A stretch of DNA of 18,950 nt from assembly GCA_014925825.1 (NCBI GenBank), contig JACGCK010000504.1, positions 1 to 18,950 of the forward strand, in the 5' to 3' direction. The position numbers and the translations under genes were made by a program. Source of the stretch: Pholiota molesta. Lineage: Eukaryota > Basidiomycota > Agaricomycetes > Agaricales > Strophariaceae. Under the pieces are notes generated by a model, which did not search any database, was not told the DNA's origin, and worked only from the letters and a program-made list of their open reading frames with translations. This document shows positions 9,387 through 18,537 of the stretch, in pieces; positions within the stretch are counted from its first letter, which is position 1; each line of letters starts with the position of its first letter.

Positions 9387-11980
9387 ATGCCCCCAGCCAC
9401 TCAAAAGAAGCCAAAGGCGTCTTCAACTCGTCCCAAGACAGTGCAACTTAGCACAGAGGGCCCTTCGTCATCTCTTTCACAGAGCTCGAGGCGATTCGAT
9501 CCGCTTACTGCTGTGAGTTTGGATATCAGCGGCCGCCGTTGGCGAGAATAACTGAGGATAACATTTAGTTTTCAAAATCCCAAACACCAACACCAACACC
9601 AACGCCGCCACTTTTGCTGCCCACCAAGAAGGGGAAAGGAAAGGCGAAGGAGGTTGTGCAGCCCCCTATTAACACAGGTAGGCTATATCAGATTGTCCAG
9701 ATAAATATTTCTAATACAATGCAGACAATAGTCTCTGGGTCGATTTATACGAACCGACAACAGAAGTACGTCTCATAACACCGTTTTAATTCGACGAAGC
9801 GTCTCAATCTCTTAGGCGGAACTAGCTGTGCATGTCAGAAAGGTAGAAGATGTGCGGCGATGGCTGAGCGAAGCATTCGACGGCGGGCCATCAGGGAAGC
9901 TCACAAAATACAGGGTCAGTGTTCTTGCCGTATATGATACTTGACCTGCTTGATGAATGACTTACAGCGAATCCTTGCGATGACAGGGTCAGCCGGGACC
10001 GGAAAGACGTCTACTCTCCGAGTCTTGGCCCGGGAAATGGGTTTTGAGATTTTGGAGTGGCGAAATTCGATCTCAGAGCCGAGTGCTACAGGTTATGGTA
10101 AATGTGCATATTTCATGTCGATGCAGCCGTTTTTGACCATGGCTTTAGATGAAGACCATTTTGACGACGGCTACGAGGGTTTGTTCACGAAATTCGAAGC
10201 ATTCCTAACCCGCGCATCGACATGCCCCAACGTCTTTTCCGGGTCCTCCAATAAAGCCCAACCACCCAAAAAGCGCGTCATCCTCCTCGAAGACCTTCCC
10301 AACATTCTCCATTCTAAAACGCAGACCCGATTCCACGAGGCGCTGAATGCTTTTGCCACATCGCCGCCGTCTAGTCCTCCGACACCCCTGGTTATCGTCA
10401 TCAGCGACGCAGGCACGAGAGGGGAAGCCAGCGACGAACGGCTTGCGGAAGGAGGTGGCTGGGGTAAAGAAAAGGCGCAGGTGGTTGATGTGCGCACGGT
10501 CTTATCGAAAGATCTATTAGGAGGGCCATATGTCACGGAAATAGGGTATGTCCGTCGATTGCTTGTTAATTCATGTCTAATCCTTCTCAGTTTCAACCCG
10601 ATAGCGCCGACTCTGATGCGCAAAGCTCTTCAGGCCATCGTCAATGGCCACTTTACGTCTAGCTCTGTCTCGTCAATGGCGAGCCTCGCTCCATCGAAGG
10701 AAGTCCTGGACGTCATCGTAGAGTCGTCCAACGGCGACATCCGCAGCGCCATCATGGCCCTGCAATTCGCCTGCATAGTCGAGATACCCGGGCAGAAACG
10801 CAAAAACACGAAGGGCGCCCGCCTCGTTGTGGAAGCCGTGACACGGCGCGAGCAGAGCCTTGCCCTGTTCCATCTGATTGGCAAGGTGCTGTACAACAAA
10901 CGTTTGTTTTCCCCAGCTGCTACGGGCAACGCGGGTGGCTTATACGTAAATGATTTTATGTAGGCAAGGGCGATCCCCCAAATGCTTCTGCGAGCGCGAA
11001 GGATTTGCACAAGGAACAGGCGATAGATGCGCTGCTGAAAGATCCGACACCGCTGCCCGCCCATCTCAAACACCATGGACGACGGACGAGCCGAGTAGAC
11101 GTTGACGTGGGTGTCTTTTCCTTTCTTTTCTTTTCCTGGCGTGCGGATGGTCTGATGCTCGTGAACACTGCGGATGCTCGCAGCTCTTGTACGCAGATTC
11201 CCCGATCGAGACGTCGCTTTTTGGGCTGTACCTACATCAGAATTACACCCAGTATTGCATGGAGCTGGAACACTGCGACGGCGTCGCGGATTGGCTTAGC
11301 TGGATTGACTCCAGTGGGGGAGACGCGGTGCGTTGCATAGGCGTCTCTATTGTTGATGCTGGAATACGGACTGATGTGTTGTTTTCTTAGTGGTATCTCG
11401 CCAATCCGCATCAATTCCACCTATTGACGCTGGGCACTCTCCATTCTTTACCGTCGCCAGTGCCAAGGCGTTCTCAGAAATCGTACAAACCTGAATTCTT
11501 TTCGTTTCTCCAAAAAGAAAAAAACGCATGGGACGGCGTGCGGAGTATAAAGGATTGGATTATGGAGAAAGAAGCTGCGAATGTAACGTCCAATCAAATT
11601 TGGAATATTTAATACCATAAGAGCCCGAACTGATTACTCCGTATGCGTCTTGCTTTGCTCAGGACGAATTCGGCTGGCGCGCAGGCGGGTGGTCCAAGAA
11701 TGATGTTATTCTGGAGCTCGGCGGCGTTCTGAAAGCCCGCGATGCACAGTCCAGACAACCAGGCTCACAAGCGCCCCCAGTCCATAGGCTTTTTTCTCAG
11801 ATGGAATTCACACGCACTGGAAACACTGTACGCTCTCAGCAGCTCGGTGAAGGCAATCTACAGGCAGACGAGATGTTCGAGCACGAGCCTTCTTTGGACG
11901 GCTTCTCGCCGACCTCGAGACAGAGAGAAAATGAGACTGGGGGCTGGTTGGAATCGGACGATATCGATGATTTCGATTAA
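9387..11980 (+). CDS. rad17: Checkpoint clamp loader subunit Rad17/Rad24
   Basis: This is the large subunit that, with Rfc2-5, loads the 9-1-1 clamp onto damaged DNA and starts checkpoint signalling in the nucleus. Exons are 9387-9512, 9569-9677, 9725-9765, 9816-9914, 9968-10097, 10149-10545, 10591-10901, 10964-11106, 11184-11327, 11391-11582 and 11663-11980. They total 2010 nt (669 residues), close to yeast Rad24 and human Rad17. A basic Pro/Thr-rich N-terminus precedes the family signature WVDLYEPTT. Walker A is GSAGTGKTS (132-140). The Rad17-type Walker B is VILLEDLPN (212-220). IGFNPIAPT (300-308) and the NGDIRSA segment follow, as expected of AAA+ clamp loaders. The C-terminus is acidic, ending DDIDDFD. 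The 10098-10148 (51 nt) and 10546-10590 (45 nt) introns are stop-free multiples of three. I remove both because the spliced protein fits the family better; the 51-nt one is less certain. Confidence 0.94.
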
Positions 11981-12146
11981 TTTGGGGGAACTGACTGCAA
12001 TTTTCGATTGTTAATGGATCCGGTCTTTGAGGTCTCTGTGTATCTCAAGCCCGGGCTTTTTTGATTAATCCTTGTGTTTGTTTGTCATGTACCATATCGA
12101 GCAATTCTATTTCCATTATCACGATTGTCAACCACTGCTCAGAGTC

Positions 12147-13298
12147 TCAGACTGCCCGCAAAATATCTCTCGCGTCGCAACGGGGCAGGAATTGGCGGAC
12201 GTCGTCCCAGCTCGCTCTGAGCACGACTACTTCGCGCAGGGACGCAAATCGGCCTCCGGCGAGCAGGATATCGATCCGCGCCACGCCGTGGACGAGCTGC
12301 AAGGCCAGTTTCATCGTCTGGAGCTGGGGCGCGCTTATGCTCGTGAGCACAATGGATGCTTGGTCCGGCGAAAGTCCCGGGTTCGTGTCGAGGACCAGGT
12401 GGCTGAGCGCCCTGAGCTGCGTCATGTTCAGCCTGTCCGTGAAATCATCTGAGGTAGTGGAACGAACACAATACAATTAGAACGAATCATCAGCCGTCTT
12501 GTTTATTTATTTTTTTCAATTAAAAAAAAAAATTCAACAAAAATAGGACGGACCTATGGTAACACCGGAGAAGGTGCTGTCCATTCTGATGATGAGGGAC
12601 TGGAGGGCATCGTTTGACGTGCTGAGATACCTGGTCAGGTTGGCGTAGTCTGCCGCCGTAGGGTGGCACAAGGAGAGCGAGGCGACGGTGGGAAGCGCGC
12701 CATGGACCAGCAAAAACTCGAATACGCGGTCGATCGCCGGGGAGGCGAGCTCGAGGCGCCGTAATGGGGCCGTAAACTGGACGTCCTCAGGGTGGCCGCT
12801 GAGCTGGAAGGTGCAGGCGCAGGCGAGCGATTGCAAGGCCTTGAAGCCGCCAAGAAGCCTCGCGAAATCGGCGAAGGACTCGAAAACGACGGCGGTGACT
12901 TTGAAATGCTTGATCTGGCCAAAATAGAGAGATAAAGCGTGCTTGACCTCCTCGCGAATAAGGGTGTTTCTGGTCCCGGAAAGCGCCAGCGACGTGATGT
13001 TGATTCGGTCGAACGAGGATAGACGCCGTGAAAATTCGCTGAACCACCGTTGCGATCCCGGGACGAAGTCGATGGTCAGGCGGTTAAGGACGCCAGAGAA
13101 GGTGCAGTTCGGGGACGATAGGAGATGGATGAACTCTCGGGCGTTTTCATGAGAGATTTGAACGTCAGAGAAGAGGTGGTACCTGCATGCCGGAGTCCAT
13201 TGCCGGGAGACGAGGGCACAGGCCAGAAGCGTCGGCTGGTCGTCGTGGTTGTGGTCGACGAATGTGTCGATAAGTTCATTAGGGATATTGCTATCCAT
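12147..13298 (-). CDS. F-box-like protein, substrate receptor candidate for SCF ubiquitin ligase
   Basis: Exons, in transcription order, are 13298-12554 and 12448-12147, giving 1047 nt (348 residues). The 105-nt intron is longer than its neighbours' and has homopolymer A and T tracts. Residues about 4-48 match the F-box pattern of agaricomycetes: IPNELIDTFVDH, then TLLACALVSRQW, then YHLF. The remainder has recurring leucine-spaced segments such as LTSLALS and LRRLELAS that look like degenerate leucine-rich repeats, the usual substrate-binding part. The ATG at 13298 is chosen because the F-box starts directly after it; the longer reading to 13340 begins with TTG. The donor is GTCCGT, which is weak, but both sides join in frame and the protein stays coherent. 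It converges on rad17, with 166 bp between stops. Such genes form large families in mushrooms, so the substrate cannot be guessed. Confidence 0.82.
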
Positions 13299-13339
13299 TT
13301 CGATAGCCTTTCCAAACTCAGATTCGTCACTGATATCCA

Positions 13340-13346
13340 ATTTATA
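13340..13346 (-). promoter_or_regulatory. TATA-like element of the F-box gene
   Basis: TATAAAT on the minus strand lies 42 nt upstream of the chosen ATG at 13298. This supports starting there rather than further upstream, though the distance is short for a fungal leader. Confidence 0.35.
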
Positions 13347-13558
13347 GCATTCTAGAAGACAGATGTGAATATGCGTCCTAAGCCAGCCTTACCATAAATC
13401 ATTGCGCGAATATTTCTTTCTGTTTTTTCAAGGTCAAGTAAAGCACCGGCTGGAGGACAAGGTTTCCTGGCAGATGCATCATTATTTTGGGGATGGCAGT
13501 GGAGATTGCAGAAGGAAATGCGACAGATCAATATTACAAACAAAAGAGATTAAGTCCC

Positions 13559-14730
13559 TTATGTGGGACCTCCAGGATTGCGTGGGATTTCGAGGTACGT
13601 CGGTGTAGGGGTAGTACTAGATGAAAGAGCGAAGATCGAGCTGGAGCGAGTTTGGTCATAAATCCCACTCGCGAAATCTCTAGGAATTTGAAAGCTCGCT
13701 GCAAAATCTCCAGGGATACTGCTAGCCGATGCGCCGCGCGCAGGCCTGGGGGTCGTCGATCCCGAATGCGACGACCAAAACGAGTCGTACGTTAATGTGG
13801 AACTCGATCCAAAATTGAACATGTCCCTCGCTGTCAACGATGGCAGACCTCTGGATGTAGTCGATGCCTTGTGCGAACGCGGACGCACGGGCTTGACGGC
13901 GGGATAATGGTTATTTGAAGCTTGGGAGACGTCAATAGGCGATTGGCCGTCCTGCGGAGAGTCTGCAGAGTCCGTGCCAGTAGTAGCCGCGTGGTCGTCG
14001 GGTATTGCGCTCGTGCTTTCGCTGGGACCAGCTGGCATAGAAGAAGCAGGGGCAGATGATAGGGACAATGGCGGCGTGGTCTCTGTTAGATCAACAGGAG
14101 TAGGCCCTGAGGTCACCTCCGGCGCATTGAAGTTAACGGATGCATCCATGCTTGTTATGGGGTTGGGATAATCAGCGATAGCTGCAGACTTTGTACCATC
14201 ATTAGAATTAGAATCGTCTTGAGCAATCTGATGACCGCTTGCTTCAGCACCCAAGATCGAAGGCACAGATATAGAGTTCCGTCCGGAGTTTAGGCCATAT
14301 CTGAATGACAACCGTGATTGGGAGAAATTAATTTGAGGAGGAGGAAATGGCGGAGGTTGTGGTTGAGTAGTCACAATAGTTGGCACCGGATATGGCTTTG
14401 ATCCTCGCAGATGAGAATTATGGAAGTACAGATTTTCGACTTCATTCAGATTTTGCTTTTGCTATATCAGATTGAAATCAGCATCATGTAGAGAAACGGA
14501 GAAAGCCTCCAATGCTTACCCAGCCATGTTCAACCTTCAACCGTGCGTATTGCAGCCGCATCTGCAGCTGCCTAGATAGCTATAGATACCAGGAGGAGTA
14601 GTTCAATACCGATTGCATGGTCATGATAGCGGTCAAAACACACATGGTTTACTTTGACCTTCTCCATCGTTTGCTTCTTCCGTTTCTCGTTTTCAGCGGC
14701 TTGAGCTGCAGCAGACGACGATGAGACCAT
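13559..14730 (-). CDS. Conserved-looking but unrecognised protein, mostly disordered
   Basis: Exons, in transcription order, are 14730-14653, 14567-14520 and 14461-13559, giving 1029 nt (342 residues). The N-terminal 60 residues look like a charged helix or short coiled coil (NEKRKKQTMEKVK, then LQYARLKVEHGW, then NLNEVENLYF). This is the part most likely to be conserved. The rest is low-complexity, rich in Ser, Pro, Thr and Ala, with proline runs (PPPFPPP) and a basic Ser/Thr patch near RPRSHKAST that could be phosphorylated. No enzyme motif, signal peptide or membrane segment is visible. The second junction (14462-14519) is strong. The first intron (14568-14652, donor GTAAAC, acceptor GCAG) is less certain, and other donors nearby could change a few residues. 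It is divergent from the 3-hydroxyanthranilate dioxygenase gene and shares 334 bp of upstream DNA with it. Function unknown. Confidence 0.72.
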
Positions 14731-15064
14731 TTTATCGCGCTTTGAGTAGACTGATTAGTATGAAAGTAAGATCCAAGTAGTATGAAGCAGAATCGAAGAA
14801 GAAGATTGCTGTTGGGTCGCCAGCGCCTCAAATTTATGAGATTGAGAGCAACAAACGAGAATCGAGACACGAAGAAGCAGCACGTGCCTATTAATTATGG
14901 TCCCGTGATCGGCTATCGGGAAATGATTCCCACGTCCGATATGACCGTTGTCCGGAACGGCGACAAGTGCTGGCTTAGTTGGACGCAGCCATGATTTGGT
15001 CCCAGACATTCCGTTTCAACCTTACTTGCAACCTTTATCTATCTTTCTATTCAAGCTCACTTCA
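14731..15064. promoter_or_regulatory. Divergent promoter between the disordered-protein gene and bna1
   Basis: These 334 bp lie between two outward-facing start codons. They include a CACGTG hexamer at 14881-14886, the class of site bound by bHLH factors, and an inverted repeat GGGAA-ATGA-TTCCC at 14918-14931. The small ORFs here are chance; the plus-strand frame entering the bna1 start is only its 5' leader. Confidence 0.5.
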
Positions 15065-15748
15065 ATGCCGCTTCTCCCACCCCTGAACTTCAACAAATGG
15101 TTGTCAGAAAATGGACACCTGCTGCAACCACCCGTGAACAACTTCTGCCTGTATAAGGGTGATGATTTCATCGTTATGGCGGTAGGAGGGCCGAACGAAC
15201 GACGAGATTACCATGTTAATGAAACCGAGGTGTGTTTTGACCTGATCTATTCATACATGCACAACCATACTCATTTGGCGCAAGGAGTGGTTTTATCAAT
15301 ACAAAGGTGGCATGCTTCTTCGAACTGTAGATGAGGGCCAGTTTCGCGATATACGAATCGAAGAAGGCGAGATGTTTTTGCTACCTGGTATTTGCCTTAT
15401 TCTTTATACGCTGCGTCATTTCGAAACTAAAGCCTATTCAAGCCAACACACCTCACAACCCCGTCCGATTTGCGAATACTATTGGTCTTGTGATGGAGCG
15501 CGTGAGGCCTGAGGGATCTGAAGGTGCGTATTTTGGCAACTTCTGTTTTTATCTTCATTCAACATGTTCAAGATCGGTTGCGCTGGTACTGTTCGAATCC
15601 TATCCATAAAGAGCCAACAATTATCCGTGAAGAGTCGTTTCATGTTACCGACCTTGGCACTCAGCTCAAGCCAGTGATAGAAAAGTGGATGGCGGATGAA
15701 AGTAGCCGTGTCTGCCCTCACTGCGGTACAATAGCTGATGCAAAGTGA
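15065..15748 (+). CDS. bna1: 3-Hydroxyanthranilate 3,4-dioxygenase
   Basis: This Fe(II) cupin enzyme opens the ring of 3-hydroxyanthranilate with O2. The product cyclises to quinolinate, the precursor in de novo NAD synthesis by the kynurenine pathway. It is cytosolic in other fungi. Exons are 15065-15229, 15285-15387, 15443-15523 and 15573-15748, giving 525 nt (174 residues), the usual fungal size. The iron ligands are H50 and E56 in YHVNETEEW and H94 in NTPHNP. R47, R98 and E108 fit the substrate-binding positions of the bacterial enzyme. At the C-terminus C164 and C167 (CPHCG) form half of the rubredoxin-like metal site. The other half, [10 protein letters not shown], offers only C123, with H128 close by. 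The start codon sits just before the conserved LNFNKWL segment. All introns are 49-55 nt with good borders. Confidence 0.96.
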
Positions 15749-17240
15749 CGATCCGTACTACGCTGGAATAAGAAAGACGCTAAGTAAATTATCATTATCT
15801 TTTGGATGTATCAAACGCATTAAACGATCTACATAAGATCAGCAGGCAGAAGGAAGAACAAGAATATCTACCAGAGTTATTCTACCAAATCAGATAACGA
15901 CCATTTAGCCAATAACCGCGTTCATCTATACATGAAAATAGGTCTGAGCGACGGTCTACTCCTAAAGCTCGTCGTATAAATGTGGCCAGTCAAATGGCCC
16001 TAATTCATCTTTGATGTCTCAGGGAAATGCAAGAAACCACACTCTGAATTTCCATCGTCGCATACTTCTTGAGTATTTCCGGTCCAGTTGCCACGACTAT
16101 ACCACATAACCCTTACAAGATTCATCTTGAGTGGCGATTTGATACGTCGCTTGACTGTGTCTCTTGATTGATACACTGGTGACGGTGAACGTGGGTTAAC
16201 TTGCCCACAATATCTCTCGCATATATGCTCCTTTCCTCACAGCCTTTTTGAGTTCTTGTGCTTTCGATGCAACAACGTTTCTTAAAACCTCAACTATCGA
16301 CGTGATACTCAAAGATCAACTACGGCTAGCCTTATCTTCCGCAAGCCGATCAAGCCGAACATTCAACGTTGAGCAGACATCGCCTGGACCATAGATCTTA
16401 ACATCGTCTGGCACATGTCAGCTAGCGGTACCTGCATTTTCCCTTTTTTTGGCATTGCTGAGTCTCAACTGATTTTTTACGGTTTAGAGGAGTTTAGAGA
16501 CGCTATCCACATTCAAGCTTCGAGCTTCAAGCCTGGATTTAATGATCGGAATTCCGAATAGCGATAACACGTTCGCGGAAATGATTATTAATTGTCGTCA
16601 GAGAATACGATCAACATTGCCTTCGAATGGCGAAGTCAGATGCCACAGGCTTTGTCCCACCGCGGACAAAGGTCCTCGCCGCAGCTGTGCAACAGATCGA
16701 CTGGAGGAATGTTGCGTCATTTTTTGAAGGATGCAGAAAGAGTCATCCCACAGGTCTATTCCTATTGAAGTGATCTACGGTTACGATTTCCCCTGGACGC
16801 CTTGATTCCTCAAGCGGATGGACAAAGTTTAGTGGGCCAGTAGTAGTGCGTCTAGCCTTGGTTTCACTTCAACTCTGTCAAGCCGTATTGACTACCTTAC
16901 AGGACGATTCCGCGGATCTTCCATTCGTGGACACTTACTCGCTCCAGGGGATCGGAGCCAGAATGTAAATATGGGCCGAGAGTGCGACAACAAAATTCCA
17001 TCTCGCAAGATGCCCCATCGTTCATCCCGAATGTCAAATGTTCCACCCGCACTGCCCTCCACGCCACAAATCGCCTCATGCTTGAGCTTTGTCTGAGCAG
17101 AGACCCAGCTTCGAGGCGGTCATGCGCACGGCCATACCTGATTACCGGCACAGGATTGAGGGCTCCAATGCGTCTAACTCTCAATGCATCCATCAAAAAG
17201 AGCGAAAAGTTATTGTAATTTGATCGTGATGGGATCCGTT
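15749..17240. other. Long intergenic stretch with no convincing gene
   Basis: About 1.5 kb with only short ORFs (100 codons or fewer) on either strand, none with recognisable domains or good splice-joined continuations. I found no tRNA B box and no obvious terminal repeats. CCCCT/AGGGG pentamers that resemble stress-response elements occur at 16790-16794 (plus orientation CCCCT) and 16946-16950 (AGGGG). The stretch probably contains the bna1 3' UTR and distal control DNA of the YGS-repeat gene, but a non-coding transcript or decayed element cannot be excluded. Confidence 0.5.
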
Positions 17241-17250
17241 AGCGTATAGG

Positions 17251-17258
17251 CACGTCAT
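17251..17258 (-). promoter_or_regulatory. CRE-like site upstream of the YGS-repeat gene
   Basis: CACGTCAT (minus strand ATGACGTG) contains the TGACGT core bound by ATF/CREB-type bZIP factors. It lies about 50 bp upstream of the TATA box. A CCCCT pentamer follows at 17279-17283. Both elements are short and could occur by chance. Confidence 0.35.
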
Positions 17259-17301
17259 TTCACTCTTCCACGATATGGCCCCTGACAGGCGGGAGATTAG
17301 A

Positions 17302-17308
17302 TATAAAA
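17302..17308 (+). promoter_or_regulatory. TATA box of the YGS-repeat gene
   Basis: TATAAAA lies 102 nt upstream of the ATG at 17404, followed by a C/T-rich leader (about 17345-17370). A consensus TATA and pyrimidine-rich leader suggest a strongly or inducibly expressed gene. Confidence 0.65.
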
Positions 17309-17403
17309 GCGCCTCTTCAGCTCGCAACTCAATCCTCAGAGTCGCTCCACCCACCCCTTTCCTATTTCAAAGCCACCTCACAGAGTATCACTAGTTTCCC
17401 ATC

Positions 17404-18354
17404 ATGTCCTACAACAACGATGACAGCTATGGCTCTGGCCAAGATAACTCTAACTCTTACGGGTCTTCCAACAACCGTTCGTCTAACTCTGACTCCTATG
17501 GATCGTCCGGTAACGACTCCTATGGCTCGAACAACAACTCTGGCTCGAACAACAACTCTGGCTCGAACAACAACTCTGGCTCGAACGATGACAACTATGG
17601 CTCGTCTAACAACGATAGCTACGGCTCGAACAAGAACAGCAGCAACAACAACAACAACAGTTCGAACACCTACGGCTCCTCGAACAACGACGACTCGTAT
17701 GGTTCTTCCAACACCTACGGTTCCTCGAACAACAACAATGACTCCTATGGATCCAACAACAAAGGATCAGGTCAAAATGACGATTCTTACGGGTCTTCAA
17801 ACAACAAGAGCAACGACAACACCTACGGTTCTTCGAACGACTCCTACGGGTCCTCGAACAACAACAAGAGCAACGACAACAACTACGGTTCTTCGAACGA
17901 CTCCTACGGGTCCTCGAACAACAAGAGCAACGACAACAACTACGGTTCTTCGAACGACTCCTATGGGTCCTCGAACAACAACAAATCCAGCAACAACGAT
18001 AGCTATGGATCTTCCACGAACGATTCGTACGGTTCGTCGAACAACAACAACAACAACAACTCTTCCAACAACTCCAGCGGTGCCAGCGGCGATTGGATCG
18101 ATAAAGGTATCCAATCTGCTGCTTCGAAAGCCGGTTACAATATCGTGAGTTGTCTTCATGTTTGGTAGCTTTTGGACATAATTAATCTAATGTGTTTCGT
18201 TTTGGTAGGATGAGCAGACCGCTCAAAAGGTCGGTCAGGGCTTGAAGGAAGGTTTGGGCAAGTTCGGAGGAGGAGGATGTAAGCCAAGCTTCTCTTTTGG
18301 ACGCTTGTTTCTTTCAAAACTGATTTCTGACATTTTCTAGTCGGCGGCCTCTAA
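17404..18354 (+). CDS. Asn/Ser/Gly/Tyr-rich YGS-repeat low-complexity protein with C-terminal amphipathic tail
   Basis: Exons are 17404-18144, 18209-18278 and 18341-18354, giving 825 nt (274 residues). Residues 1 to about 228 are almost only N, S, G, Y and D with a few K. They carry 19 YGS units, mostly SYGS preceded by D and followed by SNN or NNN spacers. There is no signal peptide or membrane segment, so the protein is probably intracellular. The tail (about 230-270) differs sharply: GDWIDKGIQSAASKAGY, then DEQTAQKVGQGLKEGLGKF. It looks like one or two amphipathic helices and ends GGGGFGGL. The last four residues come mostly from a 14-nt final exon. Composition resembles prion-like domains and the [GS]Y[GS] repeats of FUS-type proteins, so assembly or condensate formation is a reasonable inference. 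A structural or stress-protective role is equally possible. I do not recognise a named family. Confidence 0.88.
17533..17586 (+). repeat. 18-bp tandem repeat inside the YGS-repeat gene (3 copies)
   Basis: Three identical back-to-back 18-bp units (AACAACAACTCTGGCTCG, allowing for phase) encode SGSNNN steps with no YGS. The identity in synonymous positions points to recent duplication rather than selection on protein alone. Confidence 0.8.
17801..17977 (+). repeat. 57-60 bp tandem repeat inside the YGS-repeat gene (about 3 copies)
   Basis: The phrase ACAACAAGAGCAACGACAAC recurs at 17801, 17861 and 17918, so the first period is 60 bp and the next 57. The difference is one AAC codon in the Asn run. 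Each unit encodes two YGS motifs (one TYGS or NYGS, one SYGS) and a KSND spacer. Near-identity at third bases marks recent expansion. Confidence 0.85.
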
Positions 18355-18537
18355 TTGGTCTGATTGCGAGTGTGAATTGCCTCATAAAGTGGACATTGAT
18401 AAACAACGAAATACATTGAAAGCTGTTGTAACATATACCATCTCCAAATGATTACTTGTCTCTAAAGTCATTACTCGAGCTCTTGTCCGAAATTTACCAT
18501 GGTTGAAATATATATCATGCGTCGCCCCTACTGCAGC

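Noticed and set aside
13299..13340. Longer N-terminus for the F-box protein
   Set aside because: The extra 14 residues begin with TTG, not ATG, and a TATA-like element lies at 13340-13346. The F-box begins directly after the ATG at 13298.
16897..17196. 99-codon minus-strand ORF in the long intergenic stretch
   Set aside because: It has no recognisable domain, composition looks random, and there are no matching splice-joined neighbours. It is reported only as part of the non-coding stretch.
17533..17977. Regular direct repeats that could suggest a CRISPR-like array
   Set aside because: Units are codon-phased and lie inside an intron-bearing eukaryotic gene. The spacers are not unique sequences but variants of the same codons.
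17420..18148. Thr-rich 242-codon ORF in another frame of the YGS-repeat gene
   Set aside because: It is a frame shadow of AAC/ACG-type repeats. The sense frame has the TATA box, start context, splice sites and a coherent tail; this frame has none of these.
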